NCBI GenBank assembly: GCA_905234845.1
Contig: CAJOIW010000013.1
Span: 1 to 45,986 of the forward strand
DNA: 45,986 bases
Origin: an uncultured Prevotella sp.
GTDB lineage: Bacteria > Bacteroidota > Bacteroidia > Bacteroidales > Bacteroidaceae
Direction of reading: 5' to 3'
The position numbers and the translations under genes are program-made. Of this stretch, positions 16,226-25,904 are shown in pieces (the first letter of the stretch is position 1; each line of letters begins with the position of its first letter). The notes beneath the pieces are model-generated. The model did not search any database and was not told the origin of the DNA. It saw only the letters and a program-made list of their open reading frames with translations.

Positions 16226-18535
16226 TCAACGCCCCCTGCCCCCTCTAATCTTAGAGGGGGAGTTGTTATGGTTTATGGGTCGGGAGGAGTTCTCCAGTCG
16301 GTCGATGTCGGCCTGTTCGCCGACTACCCACACCACATCGCCCTGCTCGAAACGCCGTCGGGGACTGACAAGGGTAAGGTTGCGCTGGCCCTCCTCGACA
16401 CCCACGACCATACAACCATAATGGTCGCGGATACCACTCTCCACGATGGTCTTGCCGATGAAAGGGCTATCGGCAGCAATGATGAGCTTATGGAGCCGCA
16501 TCTCACGCTGCTCTATCTCAGGATCTTCCTCTATGAGTTCATCACGCATGGTCGAGGCAAACTGCTGCATCTGCTCATCGTCGCCAATGACCTGTATACG
16601 GTCGCCAGGGAATATCATGTCGTCAGCGCCGGGGATATTGATGCGTTGCCTACCACGAAGAATGCTGCTGATGTGTACGCCGAAGCGCTGACCGATGCGC
16701 AGCTGCTGAAGGGTCTGTCCTGCCCACGATGACTCGCTCGGCACCTCAAACTCCTCAATGTGGATGTCGCGGTCGAGCAGATGACCCTCGAAAAGCGGGC
16801 GTTTGCGTCCCGACACTCTTGCTGCAATATCGCGCGAGCGCAGGTTCTGTACGAACATACGCTCCAGACGGATGCTGCGTTTCTTCAGTCTGCGCGAGAT
16901 AACCATCAGCACGACAGCCACGAGGGCAAGCGTGATGATGAGCGCACTCTTGAAACGCGAGAGATAGTTGATGATATAGAACACGAAGTTGGCTGCTATG
17001 GCCACACGTGCCAATACGGTGAACAGCAACGGCAGGCGGTTGATGCGCCGCTCCGTCCACAATGCCTTGAACTCCTCTGAGTGGTTTTTCTTCATCACCA
17101 TGGCCCGCAGGAAGGGAGCGATGAGCAGCAATGTAAGTAGTCCCGTAACACCATTTGCCCACCAGTGGAACTCCCATGTGGGATGAAGGTTACGTGCGAA
17201 AGGAAGGAAAAAGGTGAACATGAACATGATGACAGCAATGGAAAGGATGGAATAGACCACCGTGTTGACGGTCATCTGCAGGAGCAATGAGCGCCAAAGG
17301 TTTTTCTCCGAGGCTGTCGCCTGTTCCGCTGAGCCTAAATGGTTCAACCGCCGCAACCACCGCTTGGGCATCCGTCGTTCCAGCAACCGATAGGCCGGCT
17401 CAGAAAGCCGAATCATGTAGGGGGTTAGGAACGTGGTGATGACCGACACGGCTACCACTACAGGATAGAGAAAATCACCTATCACACCGAGCGACAGACC
17501 AAGCGAGGCAATGATAAAGGCGAACTCGCCAATCTGTGCCATCGAAAAGCCGCAGCGCATGGCAGTCTTCAACGGCTGACCACTCAACAGAAAACCCGTA
17601 GAGCCGAAGATGCTCTGACCGAGCAGAATTGTCAGCACCAATACGAGGATGGGCAGGGCATAGTCTATCAGTATCTTCGGATCGACCAGCATACCGACCG
17701 ACACGAAGAACACCGCACCAAAGAGGTTTTTCACAGGCTCGACCACGCGCTCTATCTTCTCCGCCTCGATGGTCTCTGCCAAGATACTACCCATAACGAA
17801 CGCGCCAAAGGCCGAGCTGAAACCTGCCTTCGTGGCTACTACAGCCATCAGGCAACATAGTCCGAGCGAGACGATGAGTAGTGTCTCGTCGGTCATCAGC
17901 CTTCGTGTATTCCGAAAAATTATGGGGATGAAGAAGATTCCTATCACGAACCACAACACAAGTATGCCACTCAGTTTCAGCACACTATAGAGCATCTGCC
18001 CGCCGTCAGGATTCTTCCCTGTGGCAATAGTCGAGAGCATCACCATCATCACAATGGCCAGTATGTCCTCCAATATGAGCACACTCATCACGAGCGAGGC
18101 AAACCGCTGCTGGCGCAGGCCCATGTCGTCGAAGGCTTTGTAGATGATGGTGGTCGATGACATGGCAAGCATACCACCGAGGAAGATGCAGTTCATCTGC
18201 GACCAACCGAACAACTTGCCCACACAGATGCCCAGAAGCATCATCGAGAAGATGATTGTGCAGGCGGCAATGACAGGTGATAGCCCCATCTTTAGGATCT
18301 TCTTAAACGAGAACTCGAGTCCGAGCGAGAAAAGGAGGAACATCACTCCGATGTCGGCCCACGTTTGTATGTTCTCCTTATCGACCACCGAGGCGATGTA
18401 GGGCATGTGAGGTGACACGAGGAATCCAGCCACGATGTAGCCAAGCACAAGCGGCTGCTTGAGCCGTTTGAACACCAGCGTCACCACCCCGGCAACCACC
18501 AGTATCAGTGTAAGGTCCTTTATCAGCGCTTCCAT
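16226..18535 (-). CDS. CPA2-type cation:proton antiporter with two TrkA-C (RCK-C) domains
   Basis: Inner-membrane antiporter exchanging K+ or Na+ for protons. Residues of about 1-390 form the 12-13-helix sodium/proton exchanger core; LAMSSTTIIYKAFDDMG and the Gly-rich helices are typical. A second hydrophobic block (about 420-560) follows, an addition seen in Bacteroidetes members. The cytoplasmic C-terminus carries two RCK-C ligand-binding domains (about 600-668 and 680-745); the NAD-binding TrkA-N part is absent, so control is probably by ions or a nucleotide at RCK-C. The last 12 residues (NNSPSKIRGGRGR) are encoded by a palindromic intergenic-type repeat (CCCCCTCTAA and its complement, about 16238-16259), evidently read through after it replaced the original stop. 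The ion preference is not predictable here. Confidence 0.9.
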   Translation of the reverse strand: MEALIKDLTLILVVAGVVTLVFKRLKQPLVLGYIVAGFLVSPHMPYIASVVDKENIQTWADIGVMFLLFSLGLEFSFKKILKMGLSPVIAACTIIFSMMLLGICVGKLFGWSQMNCIFLGGMLAMSSTTIIYKAFDDMGLRQQRFASLVMSVLILEDILAIVMMVMLSTIATGKNPDGGQMLYSVLKLSGILVLWFVIGIFFIPIIFRNTRRLMTDETLLIVSLGLCCLMAVVATKAGFSSAFGAFVMGSILAETIEAEKIERVVEPVKNLFGAVFFVSVGMLVDPKILIDYALPILVLVLTILLGQSIFGSTGFLLSGQPLKTAMRCGFSMAQIGEFAFIIASLGLSLGVIGDFLYPVVVAVSVITTFLTPYMIRLSEPAYRLLERRMPKRWLRRLNHLGSAEQATASEKNLWRSLLLQMTVNTVVYSILSIAVIMFMFTFFLPFARNLHPTWEFHWWANGVTGLLTLLLIAPFLRAMVMKKNHSEEFKALWTERRINRLPLLFTVLARVAIAANFVFYIINYLSRFKSALIITLALVAVVLMVISRRLKKRSIRLERMFVQNLRSRDIAARVSGRKRPLFEGHLLDRDIHIEEFEVPSESSWAGQTLQQLRIGQRFGVHISSILRGRQRINIPGADDMIFPGDRIQVIGDDEQMQQFASTMRDELIEEDPEIEQREMRLHKLIIAADSPFIGKTIVESGIRDHYGCMVVGVEEGQRNLTLVSPRRRFEQGDVVWVVGEQADIDRLENSSRPINHNNSPSKIRGGRGR

Positions 18536-18593
18536 CTAATTATTCAAAGATAGATGAATAAGGCATATAAGTCCTATATGGCCTCTATAAGTT

Positions 18594-19817
18594 CTATGAG
18601 TTTTTCTGTGCTGTGAGTTCGCTGATGCGGACGATGACATCGACAGCCTTCTGCATCACCTGTATTGAAACAAACTCGTAAGGGCCGTGGAAGTTCACGC
18701 CACCAGCAAAAATGTTCGGACAGGGCAGCCCCTTGAACGAGAGCTGTGCACCGTCGGTACCGCCACGGATGGGCTGCACGCGGGGTGGCACACCACTATC
18801 CTCCATGGCTTGAAGCACGATGTCGATGACATGCATCTGAGGGTCAATCTTCTCCTTCATGTTGTAGTACTGATCCTTGATTTCAGCAACCACTGTACCC
18901 TCACCATACTTCTCGTTCATCGTCTCCACGCACCGAGCCATTAACGCCTTGCGCTCCTCGAAACGTGCACGGTCGTGATCGCGGATGATATACGAGAGCG
19001 TGGCATCCTCGATACCACTCTTGATACCGAGCAGGTGATAGAAACCCTCGTAGCCCTCGGTATGCTCAGGCACCTCGTCGGCAGGCAGCAGCCGCGCGAA
19101 CTCCACAGCCAGCAAGTTGGCGTTCACCATCTTACCCTTCGCGTAACCCGGATGCACACTCACACCTTTTATCTGTATCTTAGCCGAGGCAGCATTGAAA
19201 TTCTCATACTCCAACTCGCCGAGGTCGCCACCATCGATGGTATATGCCCACTGACAACCAAACTTCTCCACATCGAAATGATGGGCACCCATGCCAATCT
19301 CCTCATCGGGATTGAACCCTACACGGATGTCACCATGCTCAATCTCGGGATGATCGCGCAGCCAACACATGGCCTGCACTATCTCGGCGATACCCGCCTT
19401 GTCGTCGGCACCAAGCAGTGTGTGCCCGTCGGTCACAATAAGGTCCTCGCCCACATGCGCCTTCAGCTCGGGGAACTTTGCGGGCGACGAGACTATGCCC
19501 TCCGAGAGGATGATGTCGCCACCGTCATAATTCTCCACGATGCGCGGTTTTATGCCGGCACCCGAGCAGTCGGGGCTGGTGTCGTAGTGTGAGATGAAGC
19601 CAATGGTGGGGATAGGCTTCGTGGTGTTAGCCTTCAGTGTGGCATAGATATAGCCCTGCGCGTCCATCTCCACGTTGGCAAGTCCCTCGGCTTCCAACTC
19701 TTTCTTCAAATACTCAGCGAAAACCAGTTGCTTCGCCGTACTCGGCACGGTCTGCGAGTCCTCGGCAGACTGTGTGTCGAACTTTGTGTAGTTCAAAAAT
19801 CTTTCAGTAAGTTCCAT
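18594..19817 (-). CDS. pepT: Peptidase T (tripeptide aminopeptidase)
   Basis: Cytoplasmic zinc peptidase of family M20 that removes the N-terminal residue of tripeptides. Metal and catalytic motifs are in place: [16 protein letters not shown], the general base in [14 protein letters not shown], and the C-terminal [12 protein letters not shown] and NFHGPYEF. The ATG at 19817 gives [17 protein letters not shown] and 407 residues, the normal PepT length; a longer frame extends upstream but its extra 47 residues do not look like PepT and would run into the leader. It is the first gene of the leftward series that continues with the antiporter 58 bp downstream. Confidence 0.95.
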   Translation of the reverse strand: MELTERFLNYTKFDTQSAEDSQTVPSTAKQLVFAEYLKKELEAEGLANVEMDAQGYIYATLKANTTKPIPTIGFISHYDTSPDCSGAGIKPRIVENYDGGDIILSEGIVSSPAKFPELKAHVGEDLIVTDGHTLLGADDKAGIAEIVQAMCWLRDHPEIEHGDIRVGFNPDEEIGMGAHHFDVEKFGCQWAYTIDGGDLGELEYENFNAASAKIQIKGVSVHPGYAKGKMVNANLLAVEFARLLPADEVPEHTEGYEGFYHLLGIKSGIEDATLSYIIRDHDRARFEERKALMARCVETMNEKYGEGTVVAEIKDQYYNMKEKIDPQMHVIDIVLQAMEDSGVPPRVQPIRGGTDGAQLSFKGLPCPNIFAGGVNFHGPYEFVSIQVMQKAVDVIVRISELTAQKNS

Positions 19818-19928
19818 TATCGTTATTGTTTTTTTACATTCTGCTGCGAAATTACAAAAAAAATCCAATTCACTGAACAAAAACCAGAAATTTATTTGGA
19901 AGCCAACGTTTTGATTAAACCATATCAC

Positions 19929-19963
19929 GAAAAAACCGCCCGACCGTGTTTCGGCCAAGCGGT
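19929..19963 (-). terminator. Terminator after the tRNA pair
   Basis: On the minus strand, ACCGC..GGCCG-AAACA-CGGTC..GCGGT followed by TTTTTT: a two-part GC-rich stem with a short loop and a U-run, 10 bp after the CCA end of tRNA-Val. Confidence 0.8.
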
Positions 19964-19972
19964 ATCTTCTGG

Positions 19973-20050
19973 TGGTAGGGACGATCGGATTCGAACCGAT
20001 GACCTCTTCAATGTGACTGAAGCGCTCTAAACCAGCTGAGCTACGCCCCT
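19973..20050 (-). tRNA. tRNA-Val(CAC)
   Basis: Complete cloverleaf of 78 nt: acceptor AGGGGCG pairs with CGTCCCT (one G-U), D-stem GCTC/GAGC, anticodon stem CTTCA/TGAAG with loop GTCACAT (anticodon CAC, reading GUG), variable loop AGGTC and T-arm ATCGG-TTCGAAT-CCGAT. Discriminator A and CCA are encoded. Val identity rests on the anticodon. Confidence 0.88.
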
Positions 20051-20062
20051 GTTATTTTTTTG

Positions 20063-20136
20063 TGATCCCGTTGGGATTCAAACCCAAGACCTTCAGAACC
20101 GGAATCTGACGCTCTATTCAGCTAAGCTACGGGACC
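20063..20136 (-). tRNA. tRNA-Arg(CCG)
   Basis: Complete cloverleaf of 74 nt: acceptor GGTCCCG with CGGGATC (one G-U), D-stem GCTT/GAGC, anticodon stem TCAGA/TCTGA with loop TTCCGGT (anticodon CCG, reading CGG), variable loop AGGTC and T-arm TTGGG-TTTGAAT-CCCAA. The CCA end is not encoded here, unlike in the neighbouring tRNA. It lies 12 bp upstream of tRNA-Val and is probably transcribed with it. Confidence 0.9.
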
Positions 20137-20155
20137 TGAATTGCCAAAGCGGGTG

Positions 20156-20163
20156 CAAAGGTA
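20156..20163 (-). promoter_or_regulatory. -7 box before the tRNA pair
   Basis: TACCTTTG on the minus strand, 19 bp before the tRNA-Arg 5' end. A clear TTTG at the -33 position is not present (T-rich only), so the promoter is likely but incomplete. Confidence 0.45.
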
Positions 20164-20203
20164 ACAAAAAAATGAAGAATAAAAAAATAAAAGCCTAAAA
20201 AAT

Positions 20204-20551
20204 TCAACCCAGCGCACCAAGTTGCGCCTTGAGCTGCTTCAGGTCATCGCGCACGGTGATGAGGGTCTGCAGCACATCGGCACTGCGGTCGGCTCCCTGA
20301 CGGTTGGTGTTGAGCATCTTGCGGGCAGCTGACAACTTGAAACCTCGCACCTTCACCAAATTATAGATGGTGCGTATCTGATCGATATCTTTCTCGGTAT
20401 ATTGTCTGACGTTCTGCCCATTGGTCTTCGGACGCAGATGCGGGAACTCCGTCTCCCAATAGCGTAACGTACTCTCGTTGATACCAAACTTCTTCGCTAC
20501 TTCCTTGATGGAGTAGTAGAGTTTGAGGTTTTTGTTCGGGTTGAGTGCCAT
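20204..20551 (-). CDS. MerR-family transcriptional regulator
   Basis: DNA-binding regulator of 115 residues. The N-terminal winged helix (about 11-75: YYSIKEVAKKFGINESTLRYW followed by PKTNGQNVRQYTEKDID) is typical MerR. The C-terminal part is a short helical dimerisation region with no cysteines or ligand domain, so no metal or drug sensor is evident. Small MerR proteins of this type are common in Bacteroidetes and their targets are not known to me. It has its own promoter at 20582-20612 and lies just upstream of the tRNA pair on the same strand. Confidence 0.9.
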   Translation of the reverse strand: MALNPNKNLKLYYSIKEVAKKFGINESTLRYWETEFPHLRPKTNGQNVRQYTEKDIDQIRTIYNLVKVRGFKLSAARKMLNTNRQGADRSADVLQTLITVRDDLKQLKAQLGALG

Positions 20552-20581
20552 GATTATTCTTCGTTTTTTTGTTTACCGTTG

Positions 20582-20612
20582 CAAAGGTAGTGAAAATCGA
20601 AAACAACACAAA
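20582..20612 (-). promoter_or_regulatory. Bacteroidetes-type promoter of the merR-family gene
   Basis: Minus strand: TTTG (20612-20609), 19-bp spacer, TACCTTTG (20589-20582). The start codon at 20551 leaves a leader of about 25 nt. Confidence 0.75.
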
Positions 20613-20658
20613 ATAAAACAAAAGTTTTTTTCAACCAAATTCATCACTCTCCCCCACC

Positions 20659-20848
20659 GATACGTCTTCACAACCCCAAAGCTAAGCCTTCACAATCTAA
20701 AAGACGGTCTTTCACAAAGTAATAGTATATATATTACCGAGTAAAAGTATATATATTACTCAGTAAAAGTATATATATTACCGAGTAAAATATATACTAT
20801 TACTTGATGAAACCTTAGCTTTCGGATTACAAAGGGGTATCTTTCGTC
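20659..20848. repeat. Rearranged copy (C) of the 110-bp repeat, with two inward halves
   Basis: The left part (20659-20717) matches the left half of the copy at 30371-30480 without gaps, including AGCTAAGC and GTCTTTC; the right part (about 20812-20848) matches the same left end in reverse complement (CTTAGCT, ATCTTTCG). Between them sits a tandem repeat. The result is a large palindromic structure between the divergent merR-family and alaS genes. Confidence 0.6.
20718..20805. repeat. 22-bp tandem repeat, four units
   Basis: Four head-to-tail units of 22 bp start at 20718, 20740, 20762 and 20784. The first three share AGTATATATATTAC and differ at one to three positions; the fourth is more diverged. 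Very AT-rich, each unit containing a TATATATA core. It lies between two divergent genes, upstream of the alaS -7 box. Confidence 0.85.
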
Positions 20849-20975
20849 TCATGGAGAGCGGTTTTTCACGATGCTGGCTGCCGAAAGGTCTTATGTGACA
20901 ATTGTTTACTACGGTTTTTTTCTGTTCATGGATATGAAAAAAGAGGAAAACGATGGCAATGTCAGAAAAAAGCAG

Positions 20976-20983
20976 TAATTTTG
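20976..20983 (+). promoter_or_regulatory. -7 box of alaS
   Basis: TAATTTTG fits TAnnTTTG, 29 bp before the alaS ATG. The expected TTTG at -33 is not clear. Confidence 0.4.
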
Positions 20984-21012
20984 CAGTCAAATAATTCAAA
21001 CTTGACAAAAAA

Positions 21013-23643
21013 ATGATGACAGCAAAGGAAATTCGCGAATCGTTCAAGCAGTTTTTCGAGGGCAAGGGCCATACCATCGTCCCCTCGGCCCCTATGGTAG
21101 TGAAAGACGACCCGACGCTGATGTTCACCAACGCCGGCATGAACCAGTGGAAGGATATTATATTAGGTACACGCAACCCAGAGCCGCGCCGACGTGCCGA
21201 CACGCAGAAATGCCTGCGCGTGAGTGGTAAGCACAACGACCTCGAGGAAGTGGGCCACGACACCTATCACCACACTATGTTCGAGATGCTGGGCAACTGG
21301 TCGTTCGGCGACTATTTCAAGGAGGGCGCCATCGATATGGCATGGGAATATCTCGTGGACGTGCTGAAGCTCAATCCCGAGAACCTCTATGTCACCGTTT
21401 TCGAGGGCGATGACAGCGAGGGACTGAAACGCGACGACGAGGCTGCAGGATTCTGGCGCAAGCATGTGCCCGAAGACCATATCATTAACGGCAACAAGCA
21501 CGACAACTTCTGGGAGATGGGCGACACGGGACCGTGCGGACCGTGCTCGGAGATACACCTCGACTCACGCACCGATGAGGAGAAGCGTGAGACGGGCATT
21601 AGCGGGCGCGACCTCGTAAACAAAGACCATCCGCAGGTCATCGAGATATGGAACATTGTCTTCATGCAGTTCAACCGCAAGGCCGACGGTTCGCTCGAAC
21701 CTCTCTCTATGAACGTCATCGACACGGGCATGGGCTTTGAGCGACTGGTTCGATCACTGCAAGGCAAGCAGTCGAACTACGACACCGACATCTTCCAGCC
21801 GATTATCAAAACTGAAGAGGAGATTACCGGACTGAAATACGAGAGCACGGAAGATGTTGCCGTCGCCATGCGCGTCTGTGCCGACCACCTGCGTGCCGTG
21901 GCCTTCAGCATTGCCGACGGACAGCTGCCGTCGAACGCCAAGGCCGGATACGTCATCCGACGCATCTTGCGCCGTGCCGTGCGCTACGCTTATACATTCC
22001 TCGGCCAGAAAGAGGCATTCCTCTATCGCCTACTACCCGTACTCATCGAGGAGATGGGCGACGCTTTCCCCGAACTGCCTGCACAGCGCGAACTCATCGG
22101 ACGCGTGATGAAGGAAGAGGAAGACTCTTTCCTGCGCACGCTCGACCGTGGTATCAGCCTGCTCAACGATGAGATGGAAAAGATGAAGACTGAGGGCAAG
22201 AAGGAGCTGAGCGGCACCACCGCCTTCCGACTCTTCGACACCTACGGCTTCCCCCTCGACCTCACCCAACTCATCTGCCGCGAGAACGGCTACAGCGTCG
22301 ATGAGGCACAGTTCAATGTCGAGATGCAGCAGCAGAAAGACCGCGCGCGCAACGCCGCACAAGTGGAGAACGGCGACTGGATAGAGCTCAGTACCGGTGA
22401 GCAACAGTTCGTAGGCTACGACTATACCGAATACGAATGCCGCATCATCCGCTACCGCAAGGTGACGCAGAAGAAAAACGAATATTATGAGCTTGTGCTC
22501 GACAATACGCCTTTCTACGGCGAGATGGGCGGACAGGTAGGCGACCGCGGTGTACTCGTGAATGAGAAAGAGACCGTCGAGATTATCGACACCAAACGCG
22601 AGAACGGGCAGTCGGTACACATTGTGAAGCAACTGCCCAAAGACCCGTCGGCACCATTCATGGCCTGCGTTGACACCGACAAGCGCGAGGCCTCTGCCGC
22701 TAACCATACCGCCACCCACCTGCTCGACTACGCGCTGAAGCAAGTGCTCGGTGACCATGTGGAGCAGAAGGGCTCACTCGTCGCACCCGACACGCTGCGC
22801 TTCGACTTCTCACACTTCGAGAAGGTCAGCGACGAACAGCTGCGCGAGGTGGAGCGCATGGTGAACGACATGATCCGGCAGGACATCCCCCTCGACGAGC
22901 ACCGCGACACTCCGATGGAGGAAGCGAAGAAAATGGGAGCCATCGCCCTGTTCGGTGAGAAGTATGGTGACCGTGTGCGAGTCGTCCGCTTTGGACCGTC
23001 GTGCGAGTTCTGCGGCGGCATTCATGCCAACTCCACCGGCCACATCGGTATGTTCAAGATTATTTCTGAGTCGAGCATCGCAGCAGGCATCCGCCGCATT
23101 GAGGCTCTTACGGGCAAAAACTGCGAAGAGGCTGTCTACATGATGGAAGATACCATGCGTGCCATCCGTTCGCTGTTCAACAATGCGAAAGACCTGAAGG
23201 GAGTCGTGGAGAAATATATCGAAGAACACGACACGATGAAGAAAGACATCGAGCGATTCCAAGCTCAGGCCGTTGAGCGCATGAAGCAAACACTTGTCGA
23301 TCGTGCAGAGAAAGTCAATGGCGTAAGCGTGGTAAAGGCCGTTCTGCCCATCGAAGCCGCACAGGCCAAAGACCTCGTATTCAAAATCCGCGAACAAATT
23401 CCCCAGCAGCTCGTCTGCGTCATCGGCTCCACAGCGAACAACAAGCCCCTGCTGTCTGTCATGCTCAGCGACGACATGGTAAAGGAACACGGGCTGAATG
23501 CCGGACAGATTGTGCGCGAGGCTGCCAAGCTCATCCAAGGCGGCGGCGGTGGACAGCCCCACTTCGCATCGGCTGGCGGCAAACTGCTCGACGGAATCCA
23601 TCAGGCGGTAGATAAAGTTATTGAACTGGCAATAACAAAATAA
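21013..23643 (+). CDS. alaS: Alanyl-tRNA synthetase
   Basis: Cytoplasmic class II synthetase that charges tRNA-Ala and hydrolyses mischarged Ser/Gly-tRNA. The 876-residue length is standard. Class II motifs lie in the first 240 residues ([29 protein letters not shown]); the tRNA-recognition helices follow. The editing domain carries the zinc ligands [10 protein letters not shown] and [14 protein letters not shown] (about 557-680). The C-terminal DHHA1-like region includes the Gly-rich [15 protein letters not shown]. The ATG at 21013 is followed at once by a second ATG; either may be used. A hairpin terminator follows. Confidence 0.97.
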   Translation: MMTAKEIRESFKQFFEGKGHTIVPSAPMVVKDDPTLMFTNAGMNQWKDIILGTRNPEPRRRADTQKCLRVSGKHNDLEEVGHDTYHHTMFEMLGNWSFGDYFKEGAIDMAWEYLVDVLKLNPENLYVTVFEGDDSEGLKRDDEAAGFWRKHVPEDHIINGNKHDNFWEMGDTGPCGPCSEIHLDSRTDEEKRETGISGRDLVNKDHPQVIEIWNIVFMQFNRKADGSLEPLSMNVIDTGMGFERLVRSLQGKQSNYDTDIFQPIIKTEEEITGLKYESTEDVAVAMRVCADHLRAVAFSIADGQLPSNAKAGYVIRRILRRAVRYAYTFLGQKEAFLYRLLPVLIEEMGDAFPELPAQRELIGRVMKEEEDSFLRTLDRGISLLNDEMEKMKTEGKKELSGTTAFRLFDTYGFPLDLTQLICRENGYSVDEAQFNVEMQQQKDRARNAAQVENGDWIELSTGEQQFVGYDYTEYECRIIRYRKVTQKKNEYYELVLDNTPFYGEMGGQVGDRGVLVNEKETVEIIDTKRENGQSVHIVKQLPKDPSAPFMACVDTDKREASAANHTATHLLDYALKQVLGDHVEQKGSLVAPDTLRFDFSHFEKVSDEQLREVERMVNDMIRQDIPLDEHRDTPMEEAKKMGAIALFGEKYGDRVRVVRFGPSCEFCGGIHANSTGHIGMFKIISESSIAAGIRRIEALTGKNCEEAVYMMEDTMRAIRSLFNNAKDLKGVVEKYIEEHDTMKKDIERFQAQAVERMKQTLVDRAEKVNGVSVVKAVLPIEAAQAKDLVFKIREQIPQQLVCVIGSTANNKPLLSVMLSDDMVKEHGLNAGQIVREAAKLIQGGGGGQPHFASAGGKLLDGIHQAVDKVIELAITK

Positions 23644-23649
23644 GTTATC

Positions 23650-23681
23650 ATGGAGCCTCCTCTTCCCTCAGGGGGCTCCAT
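23650..23681 (+). terminator. Terminator after alaS
   Basis: ATGGAGCCTCC pairs with GGGGGCTCCAT around a 10-nt loop, followed by TTCTCATTTT. It lies 6 bp after the alaS stop and before the helicase gene. Confidence 0.65.
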
Positions 23682-23695
23682 TCTCATTTTATAAT

Positions 23696-25876
23696 ATGCA
23701 AACGAACAGGCAGCTCGGCGAGGCGTGGGACTTTGTGGAGCACACGGGAAAAAGCATTTTCCTGACGGGAAAGGCGGGAACTGGCAAGACTACTTTCCTA
23801 AAGACCGTTGTGGAAGAAAGCACCAAGCGCACCGTGGTGGTAGCGCCTACTGGTGTGGCCGCCATCAACGCAGGCGGCATGACCATCCATTCGTTCTTCC
23901 AGCTGCCGCTGTCACCGTTTGTCCCCAATGCAAAGGTAAAAAACCGTTTCGACTTCAGTAAGGAGAAACGCAAGATCATCGCCTCGATGGACTTGCTCAT
24001 CATTGACGAGATTTCGATGGTGCGCAGCGACTTGTTCGACGCCATCGACACTGTGCTGCGTCGCTTCCGCAATCGTCACGTGCCATTCGGTGGTGTGCAA
24101 CTGCTCATGATCGGCGATCTGGCACAACTCACGCCCGTCGTCACAGCAGAAGATATCGAGATGCTCCGCCCCTACTACGACACGCCATATTTCTTCGGGT
24201 CGAAGGCACTATCGCAAATCGATTATGTGACCATTCAGCTTGACAAAGTTTACCGGCAACAGGACGAGCATTTCCTCTCGCTCCTCAACCATATTCGCAG
24301 CGGACACCCGTCGGCAGCAGACCTCGCCTTGCTCAACAGCCGATGCCAGCCAGCTTTCGTTCCCAATCCAAACGAAGGCTACATCCGACTGACCACCCAC
24401 AACGTGACGGCAAATAACTACAACGAGTCTGAATTACGAAAACTAACCTCGCAGTCATACACCTTCGATGCCGAGATTGAAGGCACGTTTCCCGAATACG
24501 CCTATCCCACTACCGCCTCGCTTACGTTGAAGGAAGGTGCGCAGGTGATGTTCGTGAAAAATGACCCTTCCCCAGAGCATCGATACTACAACGGTCGGAT
24601 AGGTTATGTGGTAGAATTGGGCGATGATAACGTAAAAGTGATCTGCCCAGGCGATGACAAGACCATCGATGTGGAACCACAGGAATGGGAGAATGCCCGC
24701 TACACACTGAACCCACAAACACGTGAGATTACCACTGAGGTGCTGGGCACATTCCGTCAGCTTCCCTTACGGCTGGCATGGGCTATCACCATCCATAAAA
24801 GTCAAGGGCTGACCTTCGAACGCGCCATCATCGATGCCAATCAGTCGTTTGCTCCAGGGCAGGTCTACGTGGCTCTGAGCCGTTGCAAGACGCTCGACGG
24901 GATGGTGCTTGCCACTCCTATAGAGCAACGGGCCATCATCAACGACCAGCGCGTAGACGGATATATCGCCCTACAGGAGCAAGCCGCGCAGGAGAGCATC
25001 CGCCAACTGCCTACGCTGAAAGAGGAGTATCGGCGGTTTCTTATCCTTGAGCTTTTCAATTTCAACGATCTTTACTATGCCGAGGAACATCTGTCGCGCG
25101 TACTCATCGACGGTTTCTACCGTAGCCACAATGCCTTGACCGACCTGCATAAGCAAACCGTTCGTGATTTGAAAGAGCAGGTCATAAGCATTGCCGACCG
25201 TTGGCGTACAACCATCAGCCGCATGACGGCTGAACAGCTTCACAATACTGATTTCCTTGAGCGTGTGAAGCGTAGCGTAACCTACTTTTCCGAGAAACTC
25301 GAACAGGTGATGAATCGGCCCCTACGACTGTGCAAGGAGGTGAAATCGGGCAACAAGGAAAACCAAAAACGTTTCGACAATGCCTTTGGCGATTTGCTTC
25401 AGGCATGGCTCTTCAAGCGCTACCTGCTTGAAAGAATGGATGGCCAGACATTCACCACCGTCGTCTATCTCCATGCCAAGCAACAGTCGCTGCTCGACGC
25501 CATTGATGGAAAGTTGCCCAAGAAAGGGAAGAAAACCGGAAAGAAGAAAACCGAGAAGACCGTAAAGGAAAAACCAAAACGCGAGGATACGAGGATGGTG
25601 ACGCTTCGTCTGTTTAACGAAGGACTAAACGCGGAGCAGATTGCCCTACGGCGCGGGCTTTCCCTTTCCACTATCCAAAATCATCTTTTTGAACTTGCAG
25701 AAAAGGGTGAGGTCGACATCAGCGAAGTAATTGACCCACACCACATCGCCATCATTCGCCAGGCAATCAGCCGCATCGGTCTTGAAGGAGGCATGAAGTC
25801 TATCAAGGAAATCTGCCCCGAAGAGGTAAGCTATGCCGAAATACGCTATGTCGTCCAATCGAATATTGATAATTGA
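23696..25876 (+). CDS. PIF1-like DNA helicase with C-terminal helix-turn-helix
   Basis: SF1B helicase, 726 residues. Walker A GKAGTGKTT (25-33), Walker B LLIIDEISM, GDLAQLTPVV (motif III) and the C-terminal motifs VYRQQDE, AITIHKSQGLTF and VYVALSRC are intact, so it should be an active ATPase acting on DNA ends, forks or G-quadruplexes. Residues of about 615-640 are a Lys-rich linker (KKGKKTGKKKTEKTVKEKPK). The last 90 residues form a helix-turn-helix unit (MVTLRLFNEGLNAEQIALRR, then STIQNHLFELAEKGE) like the HTH_40 domain found behind helicases in Bacteroidetes. It starts 52 bp after alaS and ends against mutY in convergent orientation. Confidence 0.92.
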   Translation: MQTNRQLGEAWDFVEHTGKSIFLTGKAGTGKTTFLKTVVEESTKRTVVVAPTGVAAINAGGMTIHSFFQLPLSPFVPNAKVKNRFDFSKEKRKIIASMDLLIIDEISMVRSDLFDAIDTVLRRFRNRHVPFGGVQLLMIGDLAQLTPVVTAEDIEMLRPYYDTPYFFGSKALSQIDYVTIQLDKVYRQQDEHFLSLLNHIRSGHPSAADLALLNSRCQPAFVPNPNEGYIRLTTHNVTANNYNESELRKLTSQSYTFDAEIEGTFPEYAYPTTASLTLKEGAQVMFVKNDPSPEHRYYNGRIGYVVELGDDNVKVICPGDDKTIDVEPQEWENARYTLNPQTREITTEVLGTFRQLPLRLAWAITIHKSQGLTFERAIIDANQSFAPGQVYVALSRCKTLDGMVLATPIEQRAIINDQRVDGYIALQEQAAQESIRQLPTLKEEYRRFLILELFNFNDLYYAEEHLSRVLIDGFYRSHNALTDLHKQTVRDLKEQVISIADRWRTTISRMTAEQLHNTDFLERVKRSVTYFSEKLEQVMNRPLRLCKEVKSGNKENQKRFDNAFGDLLQAWLFKRYLLERMDGQTFTTVVYLHAKQQSLLDAIDGKLPKKGKKTGKKKTEKTVKEKPKREDTRMVTLRLFNEGLNAEQIALRRGLSLSTIQNHLFELAEKGEVDISEVIDPHHIAIIRQAISRIGLEGGMKSIKEICPEEVSYAEIRYVVQSNIDN

Positions 25877-25904
25877 CATTTGAGCATTTTCCATTGTCAA
25901 TTAT
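25869..25904. terminator. Shared hairpin between convergent helicase and mutY genes
   Basis: ATAATTGACA and TGTCAATTAT form a perfect 10-bp stem with a 16-nt loop. The hairpin overlaps the helicase stop codon and touches the mutY stop, so one structure could end both transcripts. The stem is AT-rich and thus weak. Confidence 0.45.

Noticed and set aside
20718..20805. CRISPR array
   Set aside because: Units are contiguous 22-bp tandem repeats without spacers, and there are no cas genes.
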